From positions 3,385,001 to 3,449,000 of the forward strand of contig NC_064548.1 in assembly GCF_023856365.1 (NCBI RefSeq): a stretch of DNA of 64,000 nucleotides, in the 5' to 3' direction. This DNA is from Brienomyrus brachyistius (Eukaryota; Chordata; Actinopteri; Osteoglossiformes; Mormyridae). Position 1 is the stretch's first letter. Every line of letters starts with the position of its first letter. The notes beneath the pieces are model-generated. The model did not search any database. It was not told the origin of the DNA and saw only the letters and a program-made list of their open reading frames with translations. Shown here in pieces: positions 24,601 to 35,100 of the stretch. The position numbers and the translations under genes were made by a program.

Positions 24601-27600
24601 TTGTGCAAATTATCATTGCCATTTAGAATTTGTCCGGTAATCTTGAAAAATCATTTTCAAATGTTAATATGTTAATATGTAATATGTAAAATAATATTGT
24701 GAGAAGGGTCAGAGAATATTACATGCAACTGTTACTGAATTGTTCAGAAAATGGTTTTATAGCATCGTTAAAGGAAAAATAACGGATATTGTAGGGGTGC
24801 AGTGGTACACAAAATTCACGATTGAGTGTCAACTTCACTTTTAGGTTCATAGTTCAGTACGATTTCTGTACGGCAGGGAAAATGGTATTAAAAGTACAAA
24901 GACGGTTAGGAACTGTTGTAATCCGTCAACGTGTCTGAATAACAAAATCTATGAGACACTTTGTAAAAAAAATTTAAAGATAAATATGAGAAGTGAAATC
25001 AAAAATATGAGAATCGCAATTAACAAAATCCAGTGCTCTCTCAGAGTATGGTTGCATCTCTAGCAGTAAATACCACGAAACTTTATTTGCTTGCTTGATT
25101 TTTGTGTATTTACTCTGTGGCTAAAGCTGTTTGTATTGCTCTGGTTGCATTCACACTTGGATGATATCGTCTCAGACGAGTTAGCATGTTAGATATTTCC
25201 AGCAGAGTATGGTATAACTCATCCGACAGCCTTGGTCTGATCAACTGCTCCTTCTCCAGTCCTGGTGTAAATTATTGGGAAACCAAAATGTGCCCCATCT
25301 GCTGATTATGGCTGATTCAATCAGCATTAGCTGGAGCCAAGTTAGCATAATCTTTTCCATTTAGGTTTCTCCCGTGACAATGTATAACTTTGTTTCATTC
25401 TGCGTACCAAATCTAATGATGTATTGAATGGTACACAGTGAACATGTGTACCGTTATGGCCCTAATATAGTGGGAGGAATGGGCAAGATTTGTGTTAACA
25501 GTTTACTCGTAAATTTAAGTTATTTTCAAAGCCATATTTTGATTAGATTTTTTTTCTGAAAGCTATTACGCTAATAACAAAATTTCCTGCTTGACTTGAA
25601 ATGTAAGACCTGTCTGTACACTTTAAAGATGTGCACTATAACAATCCTGTTGTCTTGTTTCCATCAACATGGTGCCGAACTTCTTCCCAATCCAGATCTA
25701 ATTCCCTGCGTTTCCACCGCAAAAAAACTGGCCCTGGGCCAGAAAAAATGGCTCCAGCATGGCATCACAGAGTTGGTCTCAGAATTAACGTTTATTAAGT
25801 GGGATGTGCTATGGCGTCCAAACTGCATGTGCATATCTAGAAATCCATGACTGATATAGTTTAGTCTGATATCACCGGTGCCGGCAGTGAAACAACTTGC
25901 CAGCACATATTAGCAGAATAACATTACATCGTCGTTTTATTATGAAAAATGAAACCTCTGTCTACTGGCCAGATTTATTAATATGCAATAAATATATTGT
26001 GGTGATGAGAAGCGGTGGACAACAAAGTTGTTTAGCAGACTCTTTTATTGCTGAGGGAGAATAAATTGACACACAGGAAGCCTTTTTGAAGACAATGTCA
26101 TAAAATATCTTAAAATGGTAAGGATTGCATTAGCTGAAAATACAGTCCGTACTATTTTAGGTCAAATAAGTATTGTGGCATTCGAGTTGCAAAGAGACCA
26201 TGAGGTGGACTGCAAAGTTCAGTTTTTAACAGACTCTTCTTGCGCTATCCTTACAAAGACAGTGGTAAAACGGCAAGCAAGAGTAAACTAACACACAGAC
26301 TGGGCGTCTTTATGGACGCAAAAGGAGGAAGCGCAATGAGTCGTATTCGGTTTGGCCACTTATAAAAACTTAAAGTCGAAAACGTATCAAAATAAATAAA
26401 AAAACAAAATACAGATTAACCTTTACTTAGCTTTCATTTCCACCTACATTTCTGTTTCGTTCTTTTTTGAAACTGGTGGAGATGCAGGCAGGTTCTCAAA
26501 AGGCACCAAGCGAGAAGCAGCCCTGGACCAGCACTGGCTTTGTGTTGGTGGAAATGAGTCCCATCAGAATAACTCCTTTACACTTGTACTCAGCCCCACG
26601 CTATGGCTTATTGCTAATGGAATTTGAAAATACGAAGCTAATGGATTTACAGTATATTTACAAAATGTGTAATTTTGATTTGCATTTTATTTGGCTTAAA
26701 TTAGATTTTTTTTTAATTATAAAAATGGCTTATTTACATCCTTTTTTCAGACCCGTTAAATAATAGTTGTATGTATTTTGCCATGGATTTCTTTATATAC
26801 GTGTGTATAATATTCATATATGCCATATGTCAGTTCCTCCTCATTTCTCCCCGGATTTGAACCTGTTCCATGAATTAATGCACTGTGCATGTGCGATGCA
26901 TTTGCTTGTAAGTGGCTATTCCTGTAAATTCCAAATCATCTTATCTTGTGGGTTTTTAAGGTAAGTGCTTTCATATTTAAATGTGCATGTCTGGAAAAGC
27001 AGTAGAAGTGTTAAACCTTTTTTCTTTACCATATCTATGACTTTCTAGTTTTATTGCTGTCGTCTGCCCATAGTTTACAATGTACTGACATTTTTTTGTT
27101 AAACGTTAATGATTAGACTGAGGGAATAATATGAATGATAAATGTTTAAATTTCATATTTGGATGTTTGTTTATGGTATCTGTGTTGTCCAGAATCATTT
27201 GAAATCTTAATTGTAGAACTGAGTACATGTACGCGATTGCCCTTCCCTATGGGCAGAGTGGGAGATGATATCCTTTCTGAAAAAACCTATTGCTAGAACT
27301 GGGTTCTAATCCCACATTTTGCTTTCTTTACCATTTTTATGAGCTTAAGGCAGTGCTAAAAGTTGCATCACTTGCCAGTGTAATTTATTTCTGTGATGAG
27401 GGGCCATCTTAAATATCTGTTGTCTTGTGGTGGTAATATTGGTTTGTTGGTAAAGATTTTTACCTTTACGTAGTTTTCTCAACAGATATGCAGTTTGCTT
27501 CCCTAAAGTACTTTTATTTCTAGCAAATTAAAGTTGTGCTATGTCTGTTAAGAGACGCTAAATCTTCATTTATTGGATAAGAGTTTTTTTTTTTTACATT

Positions 27601-30600
27601 TCTTTGGAGATGGTGGTTGGTCGCTAGCCCAATGATGAGGTTCAGGTTGAGTGTATGGAAAGTACATGTTTCTGGTAGTGGGGTTGCTGCCCATGAGCCG
27701 TAATATCCAGTATCCATTTGCTTTGTCACCATCTCTCATGTACAAATGGAAGGCAGTTCAACATTTGAACTAACCAGTAAATTCATTGTTGCCTTGGTCT
27801 AAAATTATATACTAGCTTACTTATGTTTGCATGAGATGTGAGGACATACACTGGAATGTGAACTGTCTGTTTATAAATTCCTATTTATATTCATTTCTGC
27901 CTATTACTGTGTAGGTGTCTTGTTTTGTGTTAAGGTTTGTCATCTTAGCCTTTTTTCTATATCTAATGGCATTTTTAATATATTGTTCACATACCTGTAG
28001 TGTGAGTACTACCGCAAAAACTGGTCCATTTGTATGGGCCCATTAGAATGGGTAATTACCCTAAATGTATGGCTCAACAGAAGTAGTCCTCCTGGGATAA
28101 TGTATTGGAGTTGTAATTTTAATTGCAATATTATGCAATTAGCATGGGAGGAAGCATATTGTACATTTTTTTAAACCAGAGAACTAAAGATGTGCCATGC
28201 AAAAAGCATTTATATTTGTGTAAATTCATGATTGTAGTTATTAGTTTGATGCATATTCACATCTTGCACAGTAGGTTATAGATCTGAGTCTTTAACAGAG
28301 TGTTCATGACACCCTAACCTTTTACATCTGCGTCTTGTCTGAGGTTGACCCGTGCCAAACTCTTTTCACTTCCAGAGAGAACAGGATATGAGAATGGGTG
28401 ATATGGGTCCACGTGGAGCGATAAATATGGGAGGTAGGGTCCCTGCAGATCCTTGGGACAGCTGTGTGGGGCCTGTGCTCTGGGAGAGGCTGCATCATTG
28501 GGACTGCACGACACTTACATGCATACATGTTCTCTCACGTGCCTGATCTTCATCTTCGTAGGCCTGCCATCAGGTGGTAGTGGGGTTGGCTGAGCTTGAT
28601 GGCATCTTGTATTTGTAACTTGGGACTGTATACACCCCCTTATTAACGTCTGTTTGTCCCAGGCTTTAACTTCAACCATTGTCTTCCAGATGTATGGCGC
28701 TGTGACACTGCTATAGACTAGTTACTGCTTCTCTGAGCGTGTGTATGTGTGCGTGTGTGAGCGCGCGCGCGTCTAAGCAATGCATATATATTCTACATAT
28801 TTAGTCTGTTACAAAACAGTCAGCTTTTATGCAATGCCCTTGAAAATAATTTTTAATCAGTTTGCAATATTTACCAATTGTCTGGTTTCAACACTGTACA
28901 TCTCGAGTTTTTGGGTCAGTGAATGTCTGAACCTATTTAACAGCTGATTCTTTTCTGCTCAATGCTGAGTTTGCTAACTTTATGTATTACTAGCAAAGAG
29001 CAATATACATTTATAACCCTTGTCGATTTTATGAATTCGATGGAAAATGAACTGTGTGTGAATACGGAGCAAGTGACTCTGATAAAAATGGCTACATTGG
29101 TGTAGTGGAAATTGTGGTGTTATGTTTCTGCTTCTGTAGTTACATGGTGCTTTTCCCCTGGAATACAGGAACCAAGCCATATCCAAGCCGTAACCGGAAG
29201 AAACACTAGTTACAGCGCAGTTCCAGCTCATGTTTCCATTTTCCACTGCAGAAGTGTCGGCTCGGTAAAGGCATTGCCAGGTTTGGGGAATGACAGCAAC
29301 GTAAAACTTAAGAGATGCTTATTTATTGTTTGCATGGTGTTCATCATGATTTACTTTGTGCTAATTTCTGCCATCACCTCTGTGAGAACTTATGTCAGCA
29401 TCAAATATTAGCAGAATTAGCTTTGTTTGCATAAATTTGCATCACAAATCCATTCCGTTCAGCTGTTCTGTAGTACTTTAAGTAGGTGGTTGGAAATTTT
29501 CACCGTCTGAGACATCATTACATTGTGATATGCAATATTACTACTAATGAATAATGTTTAGAATATGCCCTTTTTCCCGTCTCACAATCCCTGCATATCA
29601 CCGCAGAACCTGCATCAGATAATCCACTGCATTTCGACCAATCAGTAGGTGGTGATGTAATCAGCTTGGTTTGGTCATGCTTTCGGTCCTGTTAATAAGT
29701 AGGACCCTGTCAACGCGGGTACAACTTGTGGGTGGTTTGGATCATTTGCAATGGAAAACTGTCAGTTTGTCGCGGTACTGCTCTGGTACAGCTCAGTTCT
29801 TGGTGGCAATGGAAAAGGGCCAATAGAAAAGTGTCACCTTACTCTGTCTCTTTATTATACCCTGAAATGCACTTTCTCCTATGTTTTCTGTTTCCAAATC
29901 AAATCACTTGTCACCAGTAAACGGGTACTATACATGTGAGTGAAATGCTTGTGTGCAAAGCCTCTCGAAGCAACCATAGTAAGACATGAATTAACAATCA
30001 AAATACAAGTATAAATATACAAAACATGAAACATTTGACAAATCTGTGTGTTTGTCAGATGTTGTTCAGTTTTGGAGCTTCCTGTTTTGAAAATGTGAAT
30101 TGCTGTGTGTTTATTGGTTTGGGCTGGGGGTATCTGCTCAAGCTACCGTTCTTGGTAATTCCATAATTTTGAATTGAAAAGATGTATCAGTAACATTTCA
30201 AATACAGCTGTGCTTCTAATATAATATGGAAGTGTATTTTAAAACTCATTAGTTGTGGGACCTCTTCTGATCAGCATTTAGATTTGTTGAATCAAAGCCT
30301 TTTAGATGCATCCATTTTAATTTCGCCGTTGGATTATAGAGTAATATCGGCATATTGTGCAAGCATAGGTGGTAACGTCTGAATGGTGAGGTATGCAACG
30401 AATGGCAATGCGGCTGGCTGGGTGATTTTATTTTACTCTGCAATTTCATCATCTGAAGTGCTGTAGTTCATCTCATCCTCTGCAGAAAGGGAACTGGTTT
30501 GCTTGTGTATTTGTGCTCCTTCAGTGGCATTAGTGGAGGAGGGGTTTTCCCTCATATGCAGCCACGTAACATGCAGTCCCAACTGTGCAGTCCTTTTGAT

Positions 30601-33252
30601 GAGCTGTTAAGATCCCGTGAAAACAAGCCTCACACAGCTATTTCCCATGTCCTCTTCATGTGTTCCGCACGACCCTTTAAGTTGTCAACGAGGACAAACA
30701 ACCACCACATTGTTTTGCGTAGATTCGTATAGCCCAGCTGTGACTGGTGCTAACCAGGGACCTCAAATGATGGGCTTGGGTGTGACGGGTCGTGCTGGAG
30801 CCCTGGGGCCCGACGGAGCTGCCGGCATGGGGACACCGATGATGCCCGATAACGGAGCCATGGTAATGTATCCTGATAAACTCCACTCAGGCTTCTGCCA
30901 TCTCACATATGACTTTTGTCCTCAGTAGTGCATTGCAGCCACTTTTGCATGAAAGTACAACAGCAAGATGTGCTGCAGAGCTGGTGTTGGGGTTTTGGGG
31001 GTGTGGTGGGGGCAGGTCTTTCTAAGGAGTGTAATGGTTGTACCTTAATACATGGGTTTGAACGTGCATTTTCAATTATTTTATAGCAGGTCATGTAAAA
31101 AGTTCTTTCTATTTCTTATATCAAGTATGTTATACCAGCAGTGTGCTTTCATGCAAAACTGAAACATGTCTACTCCCAGTATTTTTAATACAGTACAATA
31201 CAGCTTTTTACAGATAAGGACGACATTGGTATCTATGCAATCCTTGAAATTTAAACAATGATTGCACCCACAAGAAATTCTGTTTCACTGTTTTTTCACA
31301 AAAGTAAATTACTGAGTAAAATTAATTTTATACCTAGCAATGTACTTTTCTGCAAAAGAATACTCTTAAGGAATCATTGTGTAGTGGATCCTTACAATGA
31401 ATTCCTCAATGCAGTTCTACTCAGACATAGAGCCCTAATGTGTATTTGTAGCTCAAGAACTTGAACAAATGTAAAATTTATTCTGAGGGAGTCAGCGTAA
31501 CTTGGTTTAGATTTAAAATCTCGTGTCCCACAGACTTTCCTGTGATGTGTTGTGATATGCAATATAATGGCCGTAATCCTGTATATATGCAACACTAAGG
31601 GAGGCCTGTTTTTGGTTCAAGTATTCAGAATCAGTATGTTTTCTTTGATAAATATGCCCTAATACCAAACTAATTTAGGATACAAAGGGTTGCTTTGTGG
31701 CCATTGTGTGATAGGATAACTTAGAAAACTAATATGGTAAATGTTGCCTTAAACTCAGGCCTTTTTATCAGACAATTAATTTGTATGCTCAGTTTCTCTT
31801 GAGCTTGATGGCCAGAATGTCCTCCTCTCATTTATAAGTTTCTTATGTTCTTAGTATTTTACCGTCGGATAGGTTATGAACATTGGAAAGCAAAAGGCCA
31901 CTGCTGTACTTGATACTTAATCCACATAGAAATACTATTTTAGGACTTGGTGAAAAAAAACAACATTAATAGTGACATTCAAGATTAAATAGTTCAAATG
32001 ATTTAGTGATCACCAAACCTGCTAATTGTGGGAACGTTTTTCATTTTTGTTTCTGCTTCACTATGTAGTGCTTTGCAAAGCTTAAGGGCTCCACAACTGC
32101 ATATTCTTTTACTCTAAGCAGTAGTATTGGCATCTGTGCAAAGGTGCTCCGAAATGCTTTGAATGGCAGCCTCTGGTTGTGAAATAAGTCAGAGGCTTAT
32201 TCTGCAGTGATAAGCCTGCAGAAAATTAAGGAACATATGCATATGTGCATGTAATGAACTCAACTGACAATGAGTAGTTAATGCTGCCAGGTAATTTAAG
32301 AGGTATTATTTCTCCCGAAGGTCGATCTAGTACAGCCACAAAAGGCAGATATTTGCCAAGATGAGGGGTGGCCAGCTCTACTCCTAGAGGGAATATTCTG
32401 TATTTCGAAGTACTGCAGCCCTTGAAGTCCAGACACGGACACCCCTGTCTTAAAGGCACAAGCATATCAAGGTCACTACTGTCAGAGTTTGAGAAGTATG
32501 ACATTTTGGAGCGAAGCAAATTCATGTGGCTTTTTAACTGTTTTAGAGCCACCTTTTCTCCACCAGCAGCATGGTATTCTCTATAGTATTATCTAAATTA
32601 ATGAACCTCCGAACACTTTTACCGGACCTTGGAGTATATCGTTAGGCTTATGCTATGCCGGGGCTACATTCTCACAAAGTTACGGATGAATCTGCAAAAA
32701 TTGCTCTATTCAGTTAAGGTATGTTCAAGAGGTATCTTGACTAGTTGGGGTGCGATTGGTGACTGGCAGATCAGCAGTATAAATAACACTAATAAAATTA
32801 CTCCTTTCTTCTTCTTCCAATGTTTGATCCTGGTTCTCTTCGGAACTCTGCTGTCCTCCCAACGTCCAACCCATCATCTGCGTTCGGAACATGCTGGTGG
32901 GGGGGGTGCCAAAATGTGTGTTATCTTTCTGGGTGGTGACCGGGGACCATCAATTATTCTTTGGACTTACATTTTGGCTTTCTAAACTGGTTCCATTATC
33001 CCTTGGTGGTGGTGGTGAAACCTGTAGCGCAATGATAGGTTCCCCCCGGCCGGTGGCCCTTCCCCGATGGGCACTCCCATTGGCAATCGGTCAGGAGTGG
33101 AAGGCCAGCAACAGTCAACGCAACAGCAGCAGCAGCCGCCCATGATGGGTGTTGGTCCAGTAGGGGGCGCCGGTGGCCCCCCAGGTTTCGGGAGAGGGAA
33201 CCAAGGCGGGCCGAGCTTTGATGGACCCAACAACAAGCGCCGTCGCTACTGA
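15255..33252 (+). CDS. pspc1: PSPC1, paraspeckle component 1
   Basis: DBHS-family nuclear RNA-binding protein that dimerises with NONO or SFPQ and builds paraspeckles. Nine coding exons: 15255-15617, 17879-18180, 18534-18629, 18828-19024, 19443-19527, 19808-19913, 28376-28433, 30723-30862, 33028-33252. All have GT/AG borders and joining phases; total 1572 bases, 523 residues, the length I recall for human PSPC1. Domains: low-complexity N-terminus (1-60), RRM1 (about 79-152, RNP2 LFVGNL and RNP1 RGFGFIRL), RRM2 (about 153-235), NOPS (about 236-288), coiled coil to about 375, a Gly/Pro/Met-rich tail, and the terminal basic NKRRRY nuclear signal. [14 protein letters not shown] and [12 protein letters not shown] separate it from NONO. 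Intron 6 is unusually long (8.5 kb). Confidence 0.97.
15618..17878 (+). other. PSPC1 intron 1
   Basis: About 2.3 kb of intron, ending in a pyrimidine-rich tract and tttccag. No exon or clear repeat was recognised apart from a diverged repeat-like stretch near 16500-16570 (GGTTTAAAAATTGGTGGGGA). Confidence 0.6.
17879..18180 (+). CDS. pspc1: PSPC1 exon 2
   Basis: 302 bases, donor gtgagt. It encodes [15 protein letters not shown] (end of RRM1), then RRM2 with [23 protein letters not shown] and ARKALDRC. Confidence 0.96.
18534..18629 (+). CDS. pspc1: PSPC1 exon 3 (NOPS start)
   Basis: Acceptor tttcag, donor gtatgt, phase 2 on both sides. It encodes [19 protein letters not shown] and [13 protein letters not shown], the NOPS hinge. 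Confidence 0.95.
18828..19024 (+). CDS. pspc1: PSPC1 exon 4 (NOPS end, coiled coil)
   Basis: Encodes [37 protein letters not shown] and the Glu/Lys/Ala-rich start of the coiled coil. Donor gtgagt. Confidence 0.96.
19443..19527 (+). CDS. pspc1: PSPC1 exon 5 (coiled coil)
   Basis: 85 bases encoding [20 protein letters not shown] and the following KRKQIEM. Donor gtacac. Confidence 0.95.
19808..19913 (+). CDS. pspc1: PSPC1 exon 6 (coiled coil end)
   Basis: 106 bases encoding [20 protein letters not shown] and GFKPSYMDS, ending in phase 0 at gtgagt. Confidence 0.95.
23160..23360 (+). repeat. Diverged fish interspersed repeat
   Basis: The order of CAATTCAGAGAC, ACATGGGGAGAACATGCA, GCTCAAACCC and CACTGAGCTGCCGTGCTGCC words matches the second half of the repeat at 58438-58798, but with many changes. 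Same family, older copy. Confidence 0.55.
24790..25470. mobile_element. hAT-like inverted-repeat element
   Basis: The left end TAGGGGTGCAGTGGTACAC and the reversed right end TAGGGCCATAACGGTACAC are alike, and both continue with GTAC-rich sequence, as in fish hAT MITEs. About 0.7 kb without a transposase frame. I could not confirm an 8-bp duplication, so the ends are approximate. Confidence 0.5.
25640..26560. mobile_element. Diverged DNA-transposon-like element with inverted arms
   Basis: TTTCCACC..CTGG.CCAG near 25708 recurs in inverted orientation near 26530 (about 22 of 32 bases alike). Inside, two diverged direct copies of a block of about 100 bp (26011-26100 and 26200-26320) share GTGGAC.rCAAAGTT and CAGACTCTT. 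No coding frame is seen. The class is uncertain. Confidence 0.4.
28376..28433 (+). CDS. pspc1: PSPC1 exon 7
   Basis: 58 bases encoding [19 protein letters not shown], almost the human segment. Donor gtaggg. Confidence 0.95.
28434..30722 (+). other. PSPC1 intron 7
   Basis: Holds a TG/CG microsatellite (28739-28772) and, at about 29140-29830, a weak inverted pair of TTTTCCAYTGC blocks that resembles the element at 25640-26560. No other exon was recognised. Confidence 0.5.
28739..28772. repeat. (TG)n(CG)n microsatellite
   Basis: Alternating purine-pyrimidine run of TG then CG units, a potential Z-DNA former. Confidence 0.9.
30723..30862 (+). CDS. pspc1: PSPC1 exon 8
   Basis: 140 bases encoding [20 protein letters not shown] and [11 protein letters not shown]. 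The split first codon is completed by the last base of exon 7. Donor gtaatg. Confidence 0.9.
30863..33027 (+). other. PSPC1 intron 8
   Basis: About 2.2 kb, AT-rich, with a small fold-back element at 32355-32455. No exon was recognised. Confidence 0.55.
32355..32455. mobile_element. Short fold-back element
   Basis: The left arm AGGGGTGGCCAGCTCTACTC and the reversed right arm AGGGGTGTCCGTGTCTGGAC flank a short centre. The arms resemble the common teleost repeat with an 'aggggtgtccaactcc' word. Confidence 0.5.
33028..33252 (+). CDS. pspc1: PSPC1 exon 9 (last)
   Basis: Acceptor cctgtag, 74 codons and stop TGA at 33250-33252. It encodes [19 protein letters not shown], a Gln-rich tract, a Gly/Pro-rich stretch and the terminal NNKRRRY. 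Confidence 0.95.
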   Translation, partial: RNDRFPPAGGPSPMGTPIGNRSGVEGQQQSTQQQQQPPMMGVGPVGGAGGPPGFGRGNQGGPSFDGPNNKRRRY

Positions 33253-33835
33253 AGCTGTTTGAAGGTGGTTGTCCTTAGTTACCATCACCTCCCTGCAGTA
33301 CAAAGATCAGGGGTTCTTTGTGCTACCCTTTTCATTAAATGTTGTGGGAATTTCTGCTCTAGTTTTCAGATTTTGTTGTGGCTCTGATTTTCACAGTAAA
33401 CATTTTCAGCTAACCAGAGTTGAGCACTGTGCAGTGCATCTGGTCAATGGCTATTACAGTGAAACTTTTTCCTTTGCTAAGTGTGTTTTTTGACTCAGTT
33501 TAATTTTCATGCCCCCGGTTTAATTTAGTTTTTTTGTTCATCTAGTGACAAAGGGTAAAATTATGAAGCGAATTAAGAATTTCTTAGATATTTCTTGGTG
33601 CCATGCCAGTCCATTGCTCCTTTTTAATTTTCATTTTTAAATAGTAGCTTGCTTAATGTTTGTAAGATGTGAATGAGTATCTTTTATTTTAGAATAGGCA
33701 TAATTGTTCCAGATGCATGCCTCCTGCTTTGTACCTTCTGACAGCAGTTTATAGTGATCTGTGAAACACCAACACTCCACATTTTTGTTCTAGTATTTCG
33801 GCAATTGTAATAAAACACATAATTTGAAACGGTAG
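33253..33835 (+). terminator. pspc1: PSPC1 3'UTR and polyadenylation signal
   Basis: AATAAA at 33809-33814, followed by a GT-rich stretch from 33835. No other canonical signal closer to the stop was noticed. Confidence 0.6.
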
Positions 33836-35035
33836 CTGTGTGTCTTGACATTAAAGTGTTGTTATTTCAGTAGTTTGTGTTTTTTTCAGGTTGCTGTGTC
33901 AAACTGTCAATATAAGATATGAAAAATTGTGTGTTGTGGAAAGTGTTTAGGTTTTTTCATATCTTTAGCCCAAAGAGCATAGTTTTGAAGTCGGTTATCA
34001 TATTCTCTGCTTCTGTTCTGAAAGTCTTATGGAAACCATTCAGTGAATTATTTCCCTGATCTGCAGGAGACCTCCCATTTAGATTTCATATAATGGGAAC
34101 TTCTAATGAGACACTACATTAAATGAAACTTTGCTTAGATTTAGGGTTAAATGGTGGTGTAAACTTCAGATGGCAGCTCATTTTGAACTTATCTGAGATT
34201 CCTATGCTGGGAATCTCAGATTTGTTCCAGACGTGCTCTGCTGGTAGAGGTGCCTTATAGCCTGTATCGGGGATATAGAATTCAAATTATAGCTGGGCCT
34301 GTAATGTGTTTATTTTTGTGTTTTGGTGTGATACCCATTTCACCTAGTTGCAATCTTGCTTTTTTCTGAAACTCTCCCTTATTCCTTTTAAAGTTTTTAC
34401 TTGCAGACTGAACATGTTTTTATGCTTGAAGGTGAAATCATCAATTTCATTCTGTTGCAGTGGGCCCACCAATAGACCATCCGTATGATTTTTTTTTTTT
34501 AATGCAAGTATATTTTCCTTTTAGGAGTGGGTTAGAACTAGTAGTATTTATAAAATCCTTGCTGTGTTATCACAAGATGGATACATGCATTTTGAATCTT
34601 AAGCCCTCAGTATTATATAAACGTGTCTGCAGTTCAAAATCCAGAAAAAATCCTTTTGGCTCCTAATATAAATTCAAAAAAGATATCTATGGGATTTTTA
34701 TTCGACTTTTCGTTGATATTTATGGTTTGTATATATGACATTTTCTCCAAAGAAATGTACTTGTATGTAATGCTCTTCACCAAAGGTCTGACGGACAGAT
34801 ATGTTTTGGTTCATGTGGGGTTTTTGGCATAACTTCAGTGGCACGCCATTTTTCCTTTTGTCTGTCTTTAAATTGTATGCCAGTTAGGTCTCAGCTTAAC
34901 TTCAAATCAGTTGAGCAAAATGGACATTGCCCCTGTGTAAACTTGCATGCAAAATGTTTAAAAAGCCAGTGCTTTGCTTTTGGTGAAATTGATGCTTATT
35001 TTCACTCAGATTTCCAAAGAAATCAGGTAGAAGCA

Positions 35036-35100
35036 GGGCCGGATTAACAGCATTAATTGCCCCTGTGCAACCGCACCTAGAAGGGCCCCGATCCATCATG
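35036..35100 (+). repeat. Interspersed repeat fragment (GGGCCGGATTAA type)
   Basis: The GGGCCGGATTAACAGC word and the following GCCCCTGTGCAACCGCACC are typical of a widespread repeat. The other end was not found. Confidence 0.4.

Larger units (their letters stand above)
19914..28375 (+). other. PSPC1 intron 6 (8.5 kb)
   Basis: The largest intron of the gene. It holds AT-rich palindromic DNA near 22535-22590, a worn fish repeat (23160-23360), a hAT-like element (24790-25470) and a diverged inverted-arm element (25640-26560). No coding exon was recognised. The stretch 20000-22500 looks unique and could be searched for conserved noncoding elements. Confidence 0.6.

Noticed and set aside
15255..33252. 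NONO or SFPQ as identity of the DBHS gene
   Set aside because: [26 protein letters not shown] and the INMG-rich tail match PSPC1; neighbours ZMYM2 and MPHOSPH8 agree, while NONO lies next to ZMYM3 in mammals.
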